A DNA stretch of 64,000 bases, taken from the NCBI GenBank assembly GCA_016709675.1, contig JADJMH010000005.1, positions 248,001-312,000 of the forward strand, in the 5' to 3' direction. Source of the DNA: Candidatus Accumulibacter proximus. Its GTDB lineage: Bacteria; Pseudomonadota; Gammaproteobacteria; Burkholderiales; Rhodocyclaceae. Each line of letters begins with the position of its first letter. Position 1 is the first letter of the stretch. Both the position numbers and the translations under genes were made by a program. The notes beneath the pieces were generated by a model that saw only the letters and a program-made list of their open reading frames with translations, made no database searches and was not told where the DNA came from. Below are positions 17,482 to 25,470 of the stretch, piece after piece.

Positions 17482-17749
17482 GGAAACCGGCCAGTTCAGG
17501 CGCGATTACAAGCGCAAGAGCAAAAGCCCGCATCGTGAGACGCTGGCAAGCGAGTTCGTCGCCATCGTTACGGCCTTGGCGAATGACCAGCCTCGGGCCG
17601 AAAAGCACCGCGATCACGCGCTGATTGGCGACTGGAAAGACCACCGCGATTGCCACATCAAGCCCGACCTGGTGTTGACTTACCGCAAGCCCAACGACAA
17701 CGTCTTGCAGTTCGTCCGTCTCGGGTCGCATAGCGAGCTTGGCCTGTGA
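17468..17749 (+). CDS. YafQ family mRNA interferase toxin
   Basis: 93 residues. YafQ/RelE-fold features are in order: an N-terminal F-R-R-D-Y-K-R strand, a helix, then DHALIGDWKDHRDCHIKPDLVLTYRK. The catalytic His residues (DHAL, DCHI) and the Asp of KPDL seen in YafQ are present, as is the C-terminal FVRLGSHSELG, where the last conserved His lies. Predicted ribosome-dependent mRNA endonuclease, neutralised by the upstream RelB-like protein. The gene appears intact. Confidence 0.85.
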   Translation: MRSIEETGQFRRDYKRKSKSPHRETLASEFVAIVTALANDQPRAEKHRDHALIGDWKDHRDCHIKPDLVLTYRKPNDNVLQFVRLGSHSELGL

Positions 17750-18029
17750 GCAACAAAGTCCACTCATCGGCTTAGGAATTCTGGAACGTTGACTCTGGCT
17801 GTCTGCGGCTGATCGCTGGAATTGGTTCAGAAACAAGGCCTAACCCCGATTGCGGAAGGCAAAAAGCAAGGCCTGACCCCGCCTTTTTCGAACGCGCTGT
17901 TTGCGCTGGACGGTGCATTACCTGATTTACGGCATAGTAAGCCGCTGCCGTTTCGGCTAACTTGCCACCGGTAGCACAATAATCGACCCTGGCCCCTTTC
18001 CTCCGCTCTGGCCCCTTTCCTCCGCACGC
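17750..18029. repeat. non-coding region with short tandem and direct repeats
   Basis: No gene seen. It holds two imperfect copies of a CAAGGCCTRACCCCG motif (about 17838 and 17869) and a tandem duplication of CTGGCCCCTTTCCTCCG at about 17989-18024. A related GGCCCCTTTTAACCC tandem occurs at 35158-35184. These pyrimidine-rich strings look like vestiges of a repeat family scattered through the genome. Confidence 0.5.
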
Positions 18030-18351
18030 ATGTGCTACTGGAAACAGTGGCGTTTGTGTCGCACGAAGATCAGCCACCTTCTGGCGCTGGGGGTCGACCG
18101 GCGGACGGCGATCTTGACGGGAGTCAGCGGCAAGAGCTACTGGCATTTGTCTCGGTCAAAGGCCACGCAAGTCGGGATGACGAACGATTAGTTGAGGGCA
18201 CAAGGTCTGGTGAGTATCCGGGATCTTTGGATGAAGGCTCACGGTTACGCTTAAGAACGTCGTGTGCGCCCTGTTCATGAACCGCCCGGTGCGGACCCGC
18301 ATGCCGGGTGGTGTGGGGAGGGCCGGTTAGACGCCGGCCCTTACCCGATTA
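18030..18351 (+). pseudogene. group II intron 3' remnant (maturase C-terminus plus domains V/VI)
   Basis: Bases 18030-18254 encode the last 74 codons of a group II intron reverse transcriptase/maturase: CYWKQWRLCRTKISHLLALGV, then SGKSYWHLSRSKATQVGM, then GLVSIRDLWMKAHGYA, with an in-frame TAG at 18189-18191 where intact relatives have Trp. Immediately downstream, 18274-18350 forms the intron 3' RNA structure (paired CCGCCCGGTGCGG...GCCGGGTGGTGTGGG, then a GGGCCGG...CCGGCCC hairpin ending ACCCGATT). Everything 5' of codon 18030 is absent. It ends 8 bases from the stop of the last cassette gene and runs opposite to the cassettes, the arrangement described for introns that target attC sites. 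Confidence 0.8.
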
Positions 18352-18358
18352 TGTTTCA

Positions 18359-18871
18359 TCAGTCTGACAGACTCTCAAGGTAGAGATACCAATTGCCATC
18401 AATGCGTTTGTAATGGGATTGGTATGGCGGCACGCGTGCGTCATTTTCAGTCAAATCGAGCGACTCTCTAAGTGGCCGTGGCTCCACTTCGGAATAAAAG
18501 TAACCCTTGGACTGGGAGAGGCTCAGCCCGTACTCGCTACTAAACTTAACAGTTTGATCTTTCGGCAGCGCGGCCCCTCCTTTACCTCGGCTTGCAAAGA
18601 TGCTTCCTATTCGAGTACGCGACATCAGATTCCGATAGTCACGTAGCCGTGGTTCGTCAATTGCCTTTTCTGGGCTCGGTGGGTACGAAATCGATACTCT
18701 CCTAAGGCTTGCATCTTCTCTAAGCATTTCGACCAATCGTGACAAGTCTGCCTTGTCTCGGTGGAAATTCGCAATAAGCTCAGGATCCTTTGGCATTGTT
18801 CTATCCGCACAGCCCCCTAGCAAGAGCGCGGCCGCAGCGGCGAGGCTGGCTCTACGGAGCAAATGAAACAT
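18359..18871 (-). CDS. cassette-borne lipoprotein of unknown function
   Basis: 170 residues with a type II signal peptide: basic MFHLLRRAS, a hydrophobic Ala/Leu core and the lipobox LLGGC, so Cys21 should be lipidated. The mature part has no family I recognise. It is charged and ends WYLYLESLSD, resembling small lipoproteins with an immunoglobulin-like or DUF-type C-terminal strand region. The start codon ATG 18871 lies inside the attC R' element (GTTATGT on the minus strand), a placement typical of integron cassettes. The 3' end abuts the group II intron remnant, so its own attC is not recognisable. Confidence 0.7.
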   Translation of the reverse strand: MFHLLRRASLAAAAALLLGGCADRTMPKDPELIANFHRDKADLSRLVEMLREDASLRRVSISYPPSPEKAIDEPRLRDYRNLMSRTRIGSIFASRGKGGAALPKDQTVKFSSEYGLSLSQSKGYFYSEVEPRPLRESLDLTENDARVPPYQSHYKRIDGNWYLYLESLSD

Positions 18872-18930
18872 AACGTTGGAGCTCAGGGACGCGCCGCTTG
18901 CGGCGCGTCCCCTGGAGCGAAGGGTTGGGC
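18868..18930 (-). repeat. attC site after hicAB
   Basis: On the minus strand it runs from GCCCAAC (R'', 18930-18924) to GTTATGT (R', 18874-18868). Between them is a long imperfect palindrome centred on a GCGCCGC-AAG-GCGGCGC hairpin. The end of hicB and the start of the lipoprotein gene both fall inside it. Confidence 0.8.
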
Positions 18931-19137
18931 GGGGATAAACATATACTCCACGATGCTTTCTGCAGCAGGAGGGGCAAGACCATCCTCACGAAGGCCATCG
19001 AGATGGAATTGGATTGCCAAAAGCAGCTCGTTTTCAGTTTCCTCTACAGTGGCTCCAGTGGCGACACAACCTGGCAGGTCCGGTACATACCCGGAGAAAT
19101 TGCTTTCGGCTTTTTCGATAACAATCGCATAGCGCAT
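18883..19137 (-). CDS. hicB: HicB family antitoxin (short form)
   Basis: 84 residues. MRYAIVIEKAESNFSGYVPDLPGCVATGATVEETENELLLAI is the HicB RNase H-like fold with the usual Y-V-P-D-L-P-G-C-V-A-T-G block. No C-terminal DNA-binding helix-turn-helix is present, and the last dozen residues (PGDAPQAARP) are simply translated attC sequence. It lies 4 bases downstream of hicA, the usual hicA-hicB order, and the pair forms a cassette ended by the attC at 18868-18930. Role: binds and inhibits HicA. Confidence 0.85.
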   Translation of the reverse strand: MRYAIVIEKAESNFSGYVPDLPGCVATGATVEETENELLLAIQFHLDGLREDGLAPPAAESIVEYMFIPAQPFAPGDAPQAARP

Positions 19138-19141
19138 GATT

Positions 19142-19330
19142 TCAACCTTTCAGTGAGGCCTGCTTCAGAATGCTGTTGAGTGTTCCAGGGGCCAGATCGT
19201 CACTTGGCTTCCCAGCGACGGTGACGCGACCGGGTTTGATCGGGTGTTTAAACTGGCGATGACTCCCTCTGGTTGCGACCAAGAGCCACCCGTCGTTACG
19301 GAGCACAGCCAATATGTCGCTAACTTTCAT
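19142..19330 (-). CDS. hicA: HicA family mRNA interferase toxin
   Basis: 62 residues from ATG 19330; a longer frame begins in the upstream attC and is not credible. The dsRNA-binding-like HicA fold is clear: DILAVLRNDGW, then the catalytic-His segment RGSHRQFKHP, then GRVTVAGKPSDDLAPGTLNSILKQA. His in GSH and in FKHP are both kept. The start is about 35 bases from the preceding attC crossover, typical of a first gene in a cassette. Confidence 0.85.
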   Translation of the reverse strand: MKVSDILAVLRNDGWLLVATRGSHRQFKHPIKPGRVTVAGKPSDDLAPGTLNSILKQASLKG

Positions 19331-19363
19331 GCGCCCGAGTATGCCATGGCTTTGGCCTGAAGG

Positions 19364-19459
19364 GCCCAACGCTCGCGTTAACCGGCCGACGGAGCGCGCA
19401 GCGCGGAGTGAACCCACCAGCTACGCTGGTGGGCGGTCCGGTTGAACGCTTTGTTGGAC
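19364..19459 (-). repeat. attC site upstream of hicAB
   Basis: On the plus strand GCCCAAC (19364-19370) and GTTGGAC (19453-19459) bracket an imperfect palindrome: CGTTAACCGGCC pairs with GGTCCGGTTGAACG, with a CCACCAGC-TAC-GCTGGTGG hairpin in the loop arm. The site is nearly symmetrical, so both directions fit RYYYAAC/GTTRRRY. The hicA start on its left favours leftward reading, while the inverted IS91 unit on its right uses the other side. Confidence 0.75.
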
Positions 19460-19549
19460 GAAGCCGCTACGCGGAGGAAACGGCGGTTCTGTCGTCGTGT
19501 TGAAGTCAAGATGTGACCTCGCCCCTCATCGGAGGGATATTCATAACGA

Positions 19550-20484
19550 ATGCGAGGTTACCGCAAGATGGAAGACGTGTCAGCTGTCGCAGCAACCGAT
19601 TTTGAGAAGAACTACGAGCTGCACCTGAAGCACCTGAAGCTCAAGGGCTTGCAGCCGAAGACGATCGAGGCGTATTCGCGCGCCATCCGCCGGGTAGGAG
19701 ACTACTTCGATCATCAGATCGACGATCTGAGCGAGGTCGACCTGGTGGATTACTTCACCGACCTGCACGAGACGCACTCCTGGAGTTCGGTCAAGCTCGA
19801 TCTGTACGGGCTCAAGTTCCACTACGAGCACGTGTTGAAGAAACCCTGGGTGGCACCCGGTCTGATCAAGCCGCCGCGCTCACAGCGCTTGCCGGATATC
19901 GTCACGGTCGAGGAGACCGAGCGGATCTTTCTCGCGACGCAGGTGCTCAGTTACCGCGTCTTCTTCTTCACGCTCTACAGTCTCGGCCTGCGCCTTGGCG
20001 AAGGCTTGCGGCTGACGGTCGCCGACATCGATGGCGCACGCGGGCATGTGCATATCCGCGATGCCAAGGGCAACAAGGATCGCCTGGTGCCGCTACCGAC
20101 GGCTACTCACCAACTTCTGCGCCGTTTCTGGCAGCGCCACCGCAATCCCGTTCTGCTGTTTCCCAATCGCCGCGGCGGCTTGGCGGGCGCACGCGCAGCG
20201 AAGACACCGCTCGATCGCGGCGGCGTTCAGAAAGCACTGCGGGCGGTGGTCGAATCCTGCGGTCTAAAAAGCACATTTCGCCACACAGCTTGCGCCACGC
20301 CTATGCCACGCACCTCGTCGAGGCGGGCGTCGAGCTCACCGAGGTTCAGAGCATTCTCGGCCATCACTCGATTCTCACGACGGTTCGCTACACCCATCTG
20401 ACGGATCAAACCAAGCATCACGCCATCGACCGCATCAACGCGCTGATGGACCGCTATCGCCTGGCCAAGGGGACGCCGCGATGA
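19550..20484 (+). pseudogene. tyrosine recombinase of type-1 unit, frameshifted
   Basis: Same protein as the intact 311-residue copy at 32420-33355. A SAM-like N-terminal domain is followed by a catalytic domain with Arg in GLRLGEGLRLTVADI, the H-x-x-R box LRHAYATHLVEAG, and LGHHSILTTVRYTHL holding the nucleophilic Tyr. Here a run of five A replaces six A near 20269, shifting frame before the H-x-x-R box. The remainder continues in another frame to 20484. Because the change is in a homopolymer it could be an assembly error. Confidence 0.75.
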
Positions 20485-21588
20485 TCCGCCTCGGCTCTGT
20501 CATCGCCGAATTCGAAGCGGACTTCCTGGCGCAATTTCGTCACCGGCTGAGCTTCGAGCAGCTTCAAGCCCTCTCGGCCCTGCGCGATTGCCGCAGCCCG
20601 GCCAGCCCGATGATGCAGGTTCAATGCAACGACTGTGCCCACCACCACCTCGTTCCGCACTCCTGCGGCCATCGCCTTTGCCCGCACTGCCAGCACCACG
20701 AGAGCCAGCAGTGGCTGGAGCGTCAGATGCAGCGCCTGGTCCCGGCCGACTACTTCCTGCTGACCTTCACGCTGCCGGCCGAATGGCGCGGACTCGCTGC
20801 GGCGCACGCCGACGTCGTCTTCGATTCCTTGATGCGCTGCGCCTGGGAAACGGTGCACCGTTTCCAGTCAGAACGATCGGCAGTTGCAGGGGACGCCGGG
20901 GGCGATCGCGGTCCTGCACACGCATTCGCGTCGGCTCGACTTCCACCCGCATGTCCATCTCGTCGTCCCCGCGGCGGCGGTCGATGAGGCGAAGCAGCGC
21001 TGGCGGCGCAAGCGGCGCGGCAAGAACGGCACCTACCTGTTCAACGAGAAGGCGATAGCCAAGGTCTTTCGGGCGAAGATGCTGGCGGCGATCGAGGCGG
21101 CCGGCATTGGCCTGCCGGCGTGCTATCCGCGGCAATGGGTGGCGCACTGCCAATCGGTTGGCAGCGGCGAGAAGGCTCTGATCTACCTCGGTCGTTACCT
21201 CTACCGCGGCGTCATCCGTGAACAGGACATCCTTGCCTGCGAGAATGGCCGGGTGAGCTTCCGCTATCGCAGCGCCAAAACCGGCAAGTCGGAAAAGCGC
21301 TCGCTCACCGGCGCTGATTTCCTCTGGCTGATTCTCCAGCACGTGCTGCCCAAGGGCTTTCGCCGCGCGCGCAATTTCGGCTTCCTGCACGCCAACTGCA
21401 AGCGCTTGGTCGGCTTGCTGCATCTCTTGCTGAAGTTCGATCCAAACCGCTTCAAGCCACCGCGCAAGGAGCGGCCACCGATGCTTTGCTCGTGCTGTGG
21501 CGCCGTGATGACGATCGTCAGGACGCGGATTCGCTCCAAATCGCCCGGAGTTATCGCCGTCACGCCGGTCGTTGCGGTCGCCATCTGA
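20481..21588 (+). pseudogene. IS91-type transposase of type-1 unit, frameshifted
   Basis: About 368 codons. The N-terminal zinc-binding domain (VQCNDCAHHHLVPHSCGHRLCPHCQ) and the Y2/HUH-type domain (LDFHPHVHLVVPAAAVDE, with the H-x-H metal motif, and YLGRYLYRGVI) are those of IS91-family rolling-circle transposases. An extra C at about 20872 (TTTCCAG versus TTTCAG in the other copy) breaks the frame; the second part is read from 20884. It starts inside the recombinase stop (ATGA overlap), so the two proteins are translationally coupled. Confidence 0.75.
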
Positions 21589-21765
21589 CCATGTAAACCG
21601 AGACCTCAGCGCTGTCCGGCCGTGTTCGGGACTTCAGTTTCCCCAAGCTGAGCGACCCGGCCGCGCGGAATTCCGCACCCGGGACGCAAAAACCGCCTCA
21701 TTCGCGAAACCTTTGCCGCCTGGGCCGCGGCACTTCGGGACTTCCCGCTCCCGGCCCTACGGCGT

Positions 21766-22707
21766 TCATGCCTTTGGGGCAAATCCAAAAAAGATATTTG
21801 CAGAGGGCGCGCCCAGCGCTCCGGACCGGGCTCGTCCAACAAACGGATCAGATCGTGGCTTCGCACGATCTATCCTTATTCGTTGGGCCACACGGTCTTG
21901 GATCTCCTCAATGCGCTTCGCACTTGCTTTGGCTCCCGCCTCAATCTCCTGGGACACGCGAGCTACCTCCGCCGGCAGCATACGCTTGAACTTCTTTGTA
22001 TACCGAGTCCGCGTCATGGCCCGGATCAATCGCACAAGAAATGGAGGTGCCTTCGCAAGCAGGTTGATCGTTGCAAACATTCGAACCAGGTCGCTCTTTG
22101 TCTGCACCAAAAACTCACGGACCTCGACGTAACGAGCGCGCGAATGACGCACATTCGCCAGGTAGACATCTGGGTCGATCTTCTTCGAAACAAAGGCCTC
22201 CATTATCTGCTCATACGCTCGATCGATTGTTGCCAGAGAGGAACTTAGCTTCCGAAGTTCAGTATTAATGGAGTACAATTCGTTGATCAAGTCCAGGTTC
22301 GACAGCCCCACAATCAGCTCACGGTCGATGGTGTATTCGTGAAATCTGTTTATGAAGATGGGGCGTTGGCCTGATTCCAACTTCTGTTCCTCAAATACGG
22401 CCAGGAATGTGTCCGCAATGAAAATGTTGTCACTGGTCGTATTGAGACAGTCATTGAGGTAGTGCTGGAGGCGAACCATGGCATCGTGATTCCTCTCCTT
22501 CCGATCATAGATTCGTTTAAGCCCCTCGCCGAGCCGAACGAATATGAAGGCAAACAGAGCCCCACAGAACGCTCCGAGGACAGCACGGAAGGCATCGCGC
22601 TCTTCGCCACGCAAGACCTCCCAGAAAATCCAGGACGCGGATGTTGCTCCGGCGGCGGCGATGCCTGCGACTATCGCGATACCAACTACGAAGAGTATGT
22701 TTCTCAT
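21766..22707 (-). CDS. cassette-borne two-TM protein with helical cytoplasmic domain
   Basis: 313 residues from ATG 22707 (an upstream TTG would start in the attC). Two hydrophobic helices (residues about 4-26 and 40-60) precede a long charged, mostly helical region; no family is recognised. The last 40 or so residues (from RIRIDRAKPRS) are translated from the attC and the inverted IS91 unit, so the native C-terminus is probably about residue 270 and has been extended by the junction. Preceding attC at 22729-22812, following attC at 21834-21888. Membrane-anchored coiled cassette proteins of this shape are often orphan. Confidence 0.6.
   Translation of the reverse strand: MRNILFVVGIAIVAGIAAAGATSASWIFWEVLRGEERDAFRAVLGAFCGALFAFIFVRLGEGLKRIYDRKERNHDAMVRLQHYLNDCLNTTSDNIFIADTFLAVFEEQKLESGQRPIFINRFHEYTIDRELIVGLSNLDLINELYSINTELRKLSSSLATIDRAYEQIMEAFVSKKIDPDVYLANVRHSRARYVEVREFLVQTKSDLVRMFATINLLAKAPPFLVRLIRAMTRTRYTKKFKRMLPAEVARVSQEIEAGAKASAKRIEEIQDRVAQRIRIDRAKPRSDPFVGRARSGALGAPSANIFFGFAPKA
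21834..21888. repeat. attC site of type-1 IS91 unit (copy 1)
   Basis: GTCCAAC (21834-21840) and GTTGGGC (21882-21888) bracket AACGGATCAGATCGTG-GCTT-CGCACGATCTATCCTT, a near-perfect hairpin. The same 55-base site occurs twice in tandem at 30957-31073 beside copy 2, which shows that it belongs to the unit. Confidence 0.85.
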
Positions 22708-22728
22708 GTATGGCGCATAAGGCGTGGG

Positions 22729-22812
22729 GCCCAACGAATAGCGTTTATCGGCCGCGCTGAAAGCGATGGGGCCAAGCGATGGCGTATCCGCGGCAGATAA
22801 ACCTCGTTGGAC
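22729..22812 (-). repeat. attC site of type-2 IS91 unit (copy A)
   Basis: Minus strand: GTCCAAC at 22812-22806 to GTTGGGC at 22735-22729, with GTTTATCTGCCGCG pairing with CGGCCGATAAAC. It matches the sites at 27844 and 36231 closely up to the G of the crossover; beyond G^TT the three diverge (GGGC, AGCG, AGCC), as expected if each is joined to a different next cassette. Confidence 0.85.
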
Positions 22813-23079
22813 TGAAGCGCCTCGACGGCGGTACTTATGGGGATTGTAAGCGTCCCGCGCCTTGGGTCAAGCCGCGGGCATGGGTCAGACGGGTTGGCGA
22901 GAGGCAGACGAGCGGCTTCCTGCTGTTCGCGAGGGCGTGACAGCAACGAACAGGGCGCTCTGGCAAACAGACAGCAGCGGCAGAATCGTGACTTTGGCAC
23001 GCTGCCGACGAGGCATCTCCTGGCGGCCGGAACTGCCATTGAGCACACGGGAAAGCCCCTCGCCAAGCGCTGGCGGGTT

Positions 23080-24236
23080 TCATGGGGGGCCGCGAACCGA
23101 TGCGCTCTGCGGCGTCGCCTGGGACAGGGGCGGAATCGCCGCCGTCGGCACGAACCGTCCGTCGTGGCAGTGGGGACAGCGCGCCCACTGCGCGCGGTCG
23201 ACGCGCTGCAGGAAGTCCTCCACCGTCGCCTTGATCACCGGATCGGGTGGGGGTACCGACAAGGCCTGCCGTGCCAGCGCCAGCCTCGTCGCCTTCGCCG
23301 CCGGGGCCAGCAGGCCGTAGTGGCGAATCCGCTTGAAACCGCTCGGGAGCACGTGGAGCAGGAAGCGGTCGATGAATTCCTCCGCCGACACGCTGAGCAC
23401 GCGCTTGCCCGGCGTGGCGCGCACGCGGAAACGGACGAGCGTCTCGTCCATACCGACCAGACGCTCGTTCGAGATCGCCACCCGATGGGTGTAGCGACCC
23501 AGGTATTCGAGGACCTGCTCCGGGCCGCCGAGCGGCTGTTTCGCGTAGACCACCCAGTCGTGCGCCAGCAACTGCTGGCGCAGGGCCCGCCAGACCTTCT
23601 CGTCGGCCAGCTCTGCCACCAGCGGCCGCCCTGAGCCTCGGGCTTCACTCAACGCCGCGATGAACTTGCCGCGAAAGACCCGCGACAGCGCCTGAACCGG
23701 AAACAGGAAGCCGCGCTTCGGCGACTTCCATTCGCCCTCGGGCGTCAACGCCCCCCCGGCGACCAAGGCGTGCACAGGCACATGTCGCCCGAGGTCCTGC
23801 TTCCAGGTGTGCAGGACCAACGAGAACGCCAGCTTGCCGCCCAGCCAGCGGGGATTGGCGCCGAATTCGCTGAGGTGGCCGACGCCGCACCCAAGAGGAC
23901 CTCGTAGATCGCCCGCGGGCGTTGTCCGATCAGCGCATGCAGCGCGTGCGGCAGGGTGAACACGAGGTGGAAGTACGGCACCGGCAGCAGCTCCTGGCGC
24001 CGTTTCGCCAGCCAGTGCTCCTTGGCTCGGGTCTGGCACTGCGGGCAGTGGCGGTTGCGGCACGAGTGATAGACGTGTCGCGTCACGCCGCAGTCGTCAC
24101 AGGTCTCGACGTGGCCGCCGAGGATGGCCGTGCGACAGGCGACGATCGCTCGCCAGACCTTGGCCTTGGCCGACGACAAGACGTGCTTGGCGAGGTACGC
24201 CGGCCCGTGCCGGCGGAAGACCTCGGCCAGGGTCAC
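23080..24236 (-). pseudogene. IS91-type transposase of type-2 unit, frameshifted (copy A)
   Basis: Equivalent to the intact 385-residue gene at 28195-29352. GTG start 24236. The zinc-finger domain (CDDCGVTRHVYHSCRNRHCPQCQ) and the catalytic domain are present, but one G is missing near 23876 relative to copy B, splitting the reading frame in two. It also carries several substitutions not seen in copies B and C, so this copy is the most diverged. Confidence 0.75.
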
Positions 24237-24246
24237 TGGCGGTGGC

Positions 24247-25099
24247 TCAACTGGGCGGGTCGAGCAGTTCCAGGGGCGAGGTGTTGCCGGTCAGCTTTGA
24301 GCGCGCCAGATGCAGATAGCGCGAGGTAGTCGACAGGTGACCATGGCCGAGCAGCCGGCCGATGCTGTAGAGATCGACGCCGGCTTCGAGGAGGTGCGTG
24401 GCGAAGGCGTGGCGAAGACCGTGGATGCCGCCTTCGGGGGTGATGCCCGCGGCGTTGCGTGCCGCATAGTAAATCCGCTGGGCGGTCTGGATTTCCATCG
24501 GGCCGGTACCGGCCCGGTTGGAGAACAACCACCGCTGCGGCCGGGTGTCGCGCCAGTAGGTCCGCAGGGCGGCGAGCAGACGTGGCGACAGCAGCGTGTA
24601 ACGATCCTTGCCGCCTTTGCCCTGGCGCACCTTGAGGCACATGCGATCGGCGGCGCTCTCGATGTCCCCCACCTGCAGGGCGCAGACTTCCGACACCCGC
24701 AAGCCGGCGGCGTAGGTGGTCATCAGCAGCGTTCGCCCGCGCAGGGTTCTCGCCGAGTCGATCAGGCGCGCGACTTCTTCGCGCGAGAGGATCTGCGGCA
24801 GGCGCTGGGGCACCTTGGCCATCGGGATGTCGAAGCCAGCTTCCGGGCGACCGACCGAGCACCCGCCGATAGAGGAAGCGGAAGGCACACGAGGCTTGAT
24901 TGACGCTCGCGTAGGCGAGCTTCTTGTCGCGAATCAGGTGCAGCAGGTAGGCCTGGACTTCCTCGACACGCAAATCCGCCGGCGATCGGTGGTAATACTT
25001 TGCCAGTTCGACCAGCGCGGCGATGTAGGCTTCCTGGGTCCGTGCCGCCATTCCCCGCAGGCACATGGCGTTGCTCATTCTTTCACGCAGCTCACTCAT
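24247..25099 (-). pseudogene. tyrosine recombinase of type-2 unit, frameshifted (copy A)
   Basis: Start ATG 25099 after a GGAGATAGTC ribosome-binding site, as in the intact copy B. Relative to copy B, four extra bases near 24851-24857 (after the FRFLYRRVLG segment) shift the frame. Downstream, the catalytic Arg region (GLRVSEVCALQVGDIE), LRHAFATHLLEAGVD and LLGHGHLSTTSRYLHLA are all intact in the other frame. Confidence 0.75.
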
Positions 25100-25283
25100 G
25101 ACTATCTCCTTGCTTGCTGCGGGGACGTCCCCCGCAGCGAGGAGGATCAAGGATTTGCCAGCGAGTTGGGAAGCGAGGCGTCGAGACCTCAAGCGGTCAG
25201 GGTGAGAGGGAGAGCGAACTCACGGAGCGACAGCAAGAAAAGACAAGGGCGGTGGGGTGCCTACACCAGCGCGGAGCGCTTTA

Positions 25284-25364
25284 GTTCAACGTTTCGCTTG
25301 AGGGGCGCGGAAACAGGCGGCGAAGCCGGCTGTTGGAGCGTCCCTCTCGAAGCGATTGTTAGCG
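25284..25364 (-). repeat. attC site of the HEPN cassette
   Basis: Minus strand CGCTAAC (25364-25358) to GTTGAAC (25290-25284), with GCTTCGAGAGGG...CCCCTCAAGCG pairing and an inner GCCGGC-TTC-GCCG hairpin. The TAA stop of the HEPN-like gene lies in its CGCTAAC element. Confidence 0.8.
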
Positions 25365-25470
25365 CTTCTTCTCTTTAAGAGAAAAGCTTTGATCATAGAT
25401 AATTATCAAATTATTTATGAACTCACGTGATAAGTCGATAATTTCCCTTGCTTCATCGGGATTGCAGAAT

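Larger units (their letters stand above)
19454..21882 (+). mobile_element. IS91-type unit, type 1, copy 1 (inverted in the array)
   Basis: 2429 bases nearly identical to 31025-33451 but in the opposite orientation. It starts at TTGGACGAAGCC exactly after a G of an attC and ends at the G of its own attC (21834-21888), so its borders are integron crossover points. It holds a tyrosine recombinase gene and an IS91-type transposase gene, overlapping by 4 bases. Both are frameshifted here. It is the only unit in the array that reads rightward. Confidence 0.8.
22735..25289 (-). mobile_element. IS91-type unit, type 2, copy A
   Basis: 2555 bases. It begins (minus strand) with TTGAACTAAAGCGCTC directly after the G of the HEPN-cassette attC and ends with its own attC. 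Two genes, tyrosine recombinase then IS91-type transposase, are both frameshifted in this copy. The left non-coding part (22813-23079) is shared by all three copies and holds no gene I can see. Confidence 0.85.
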
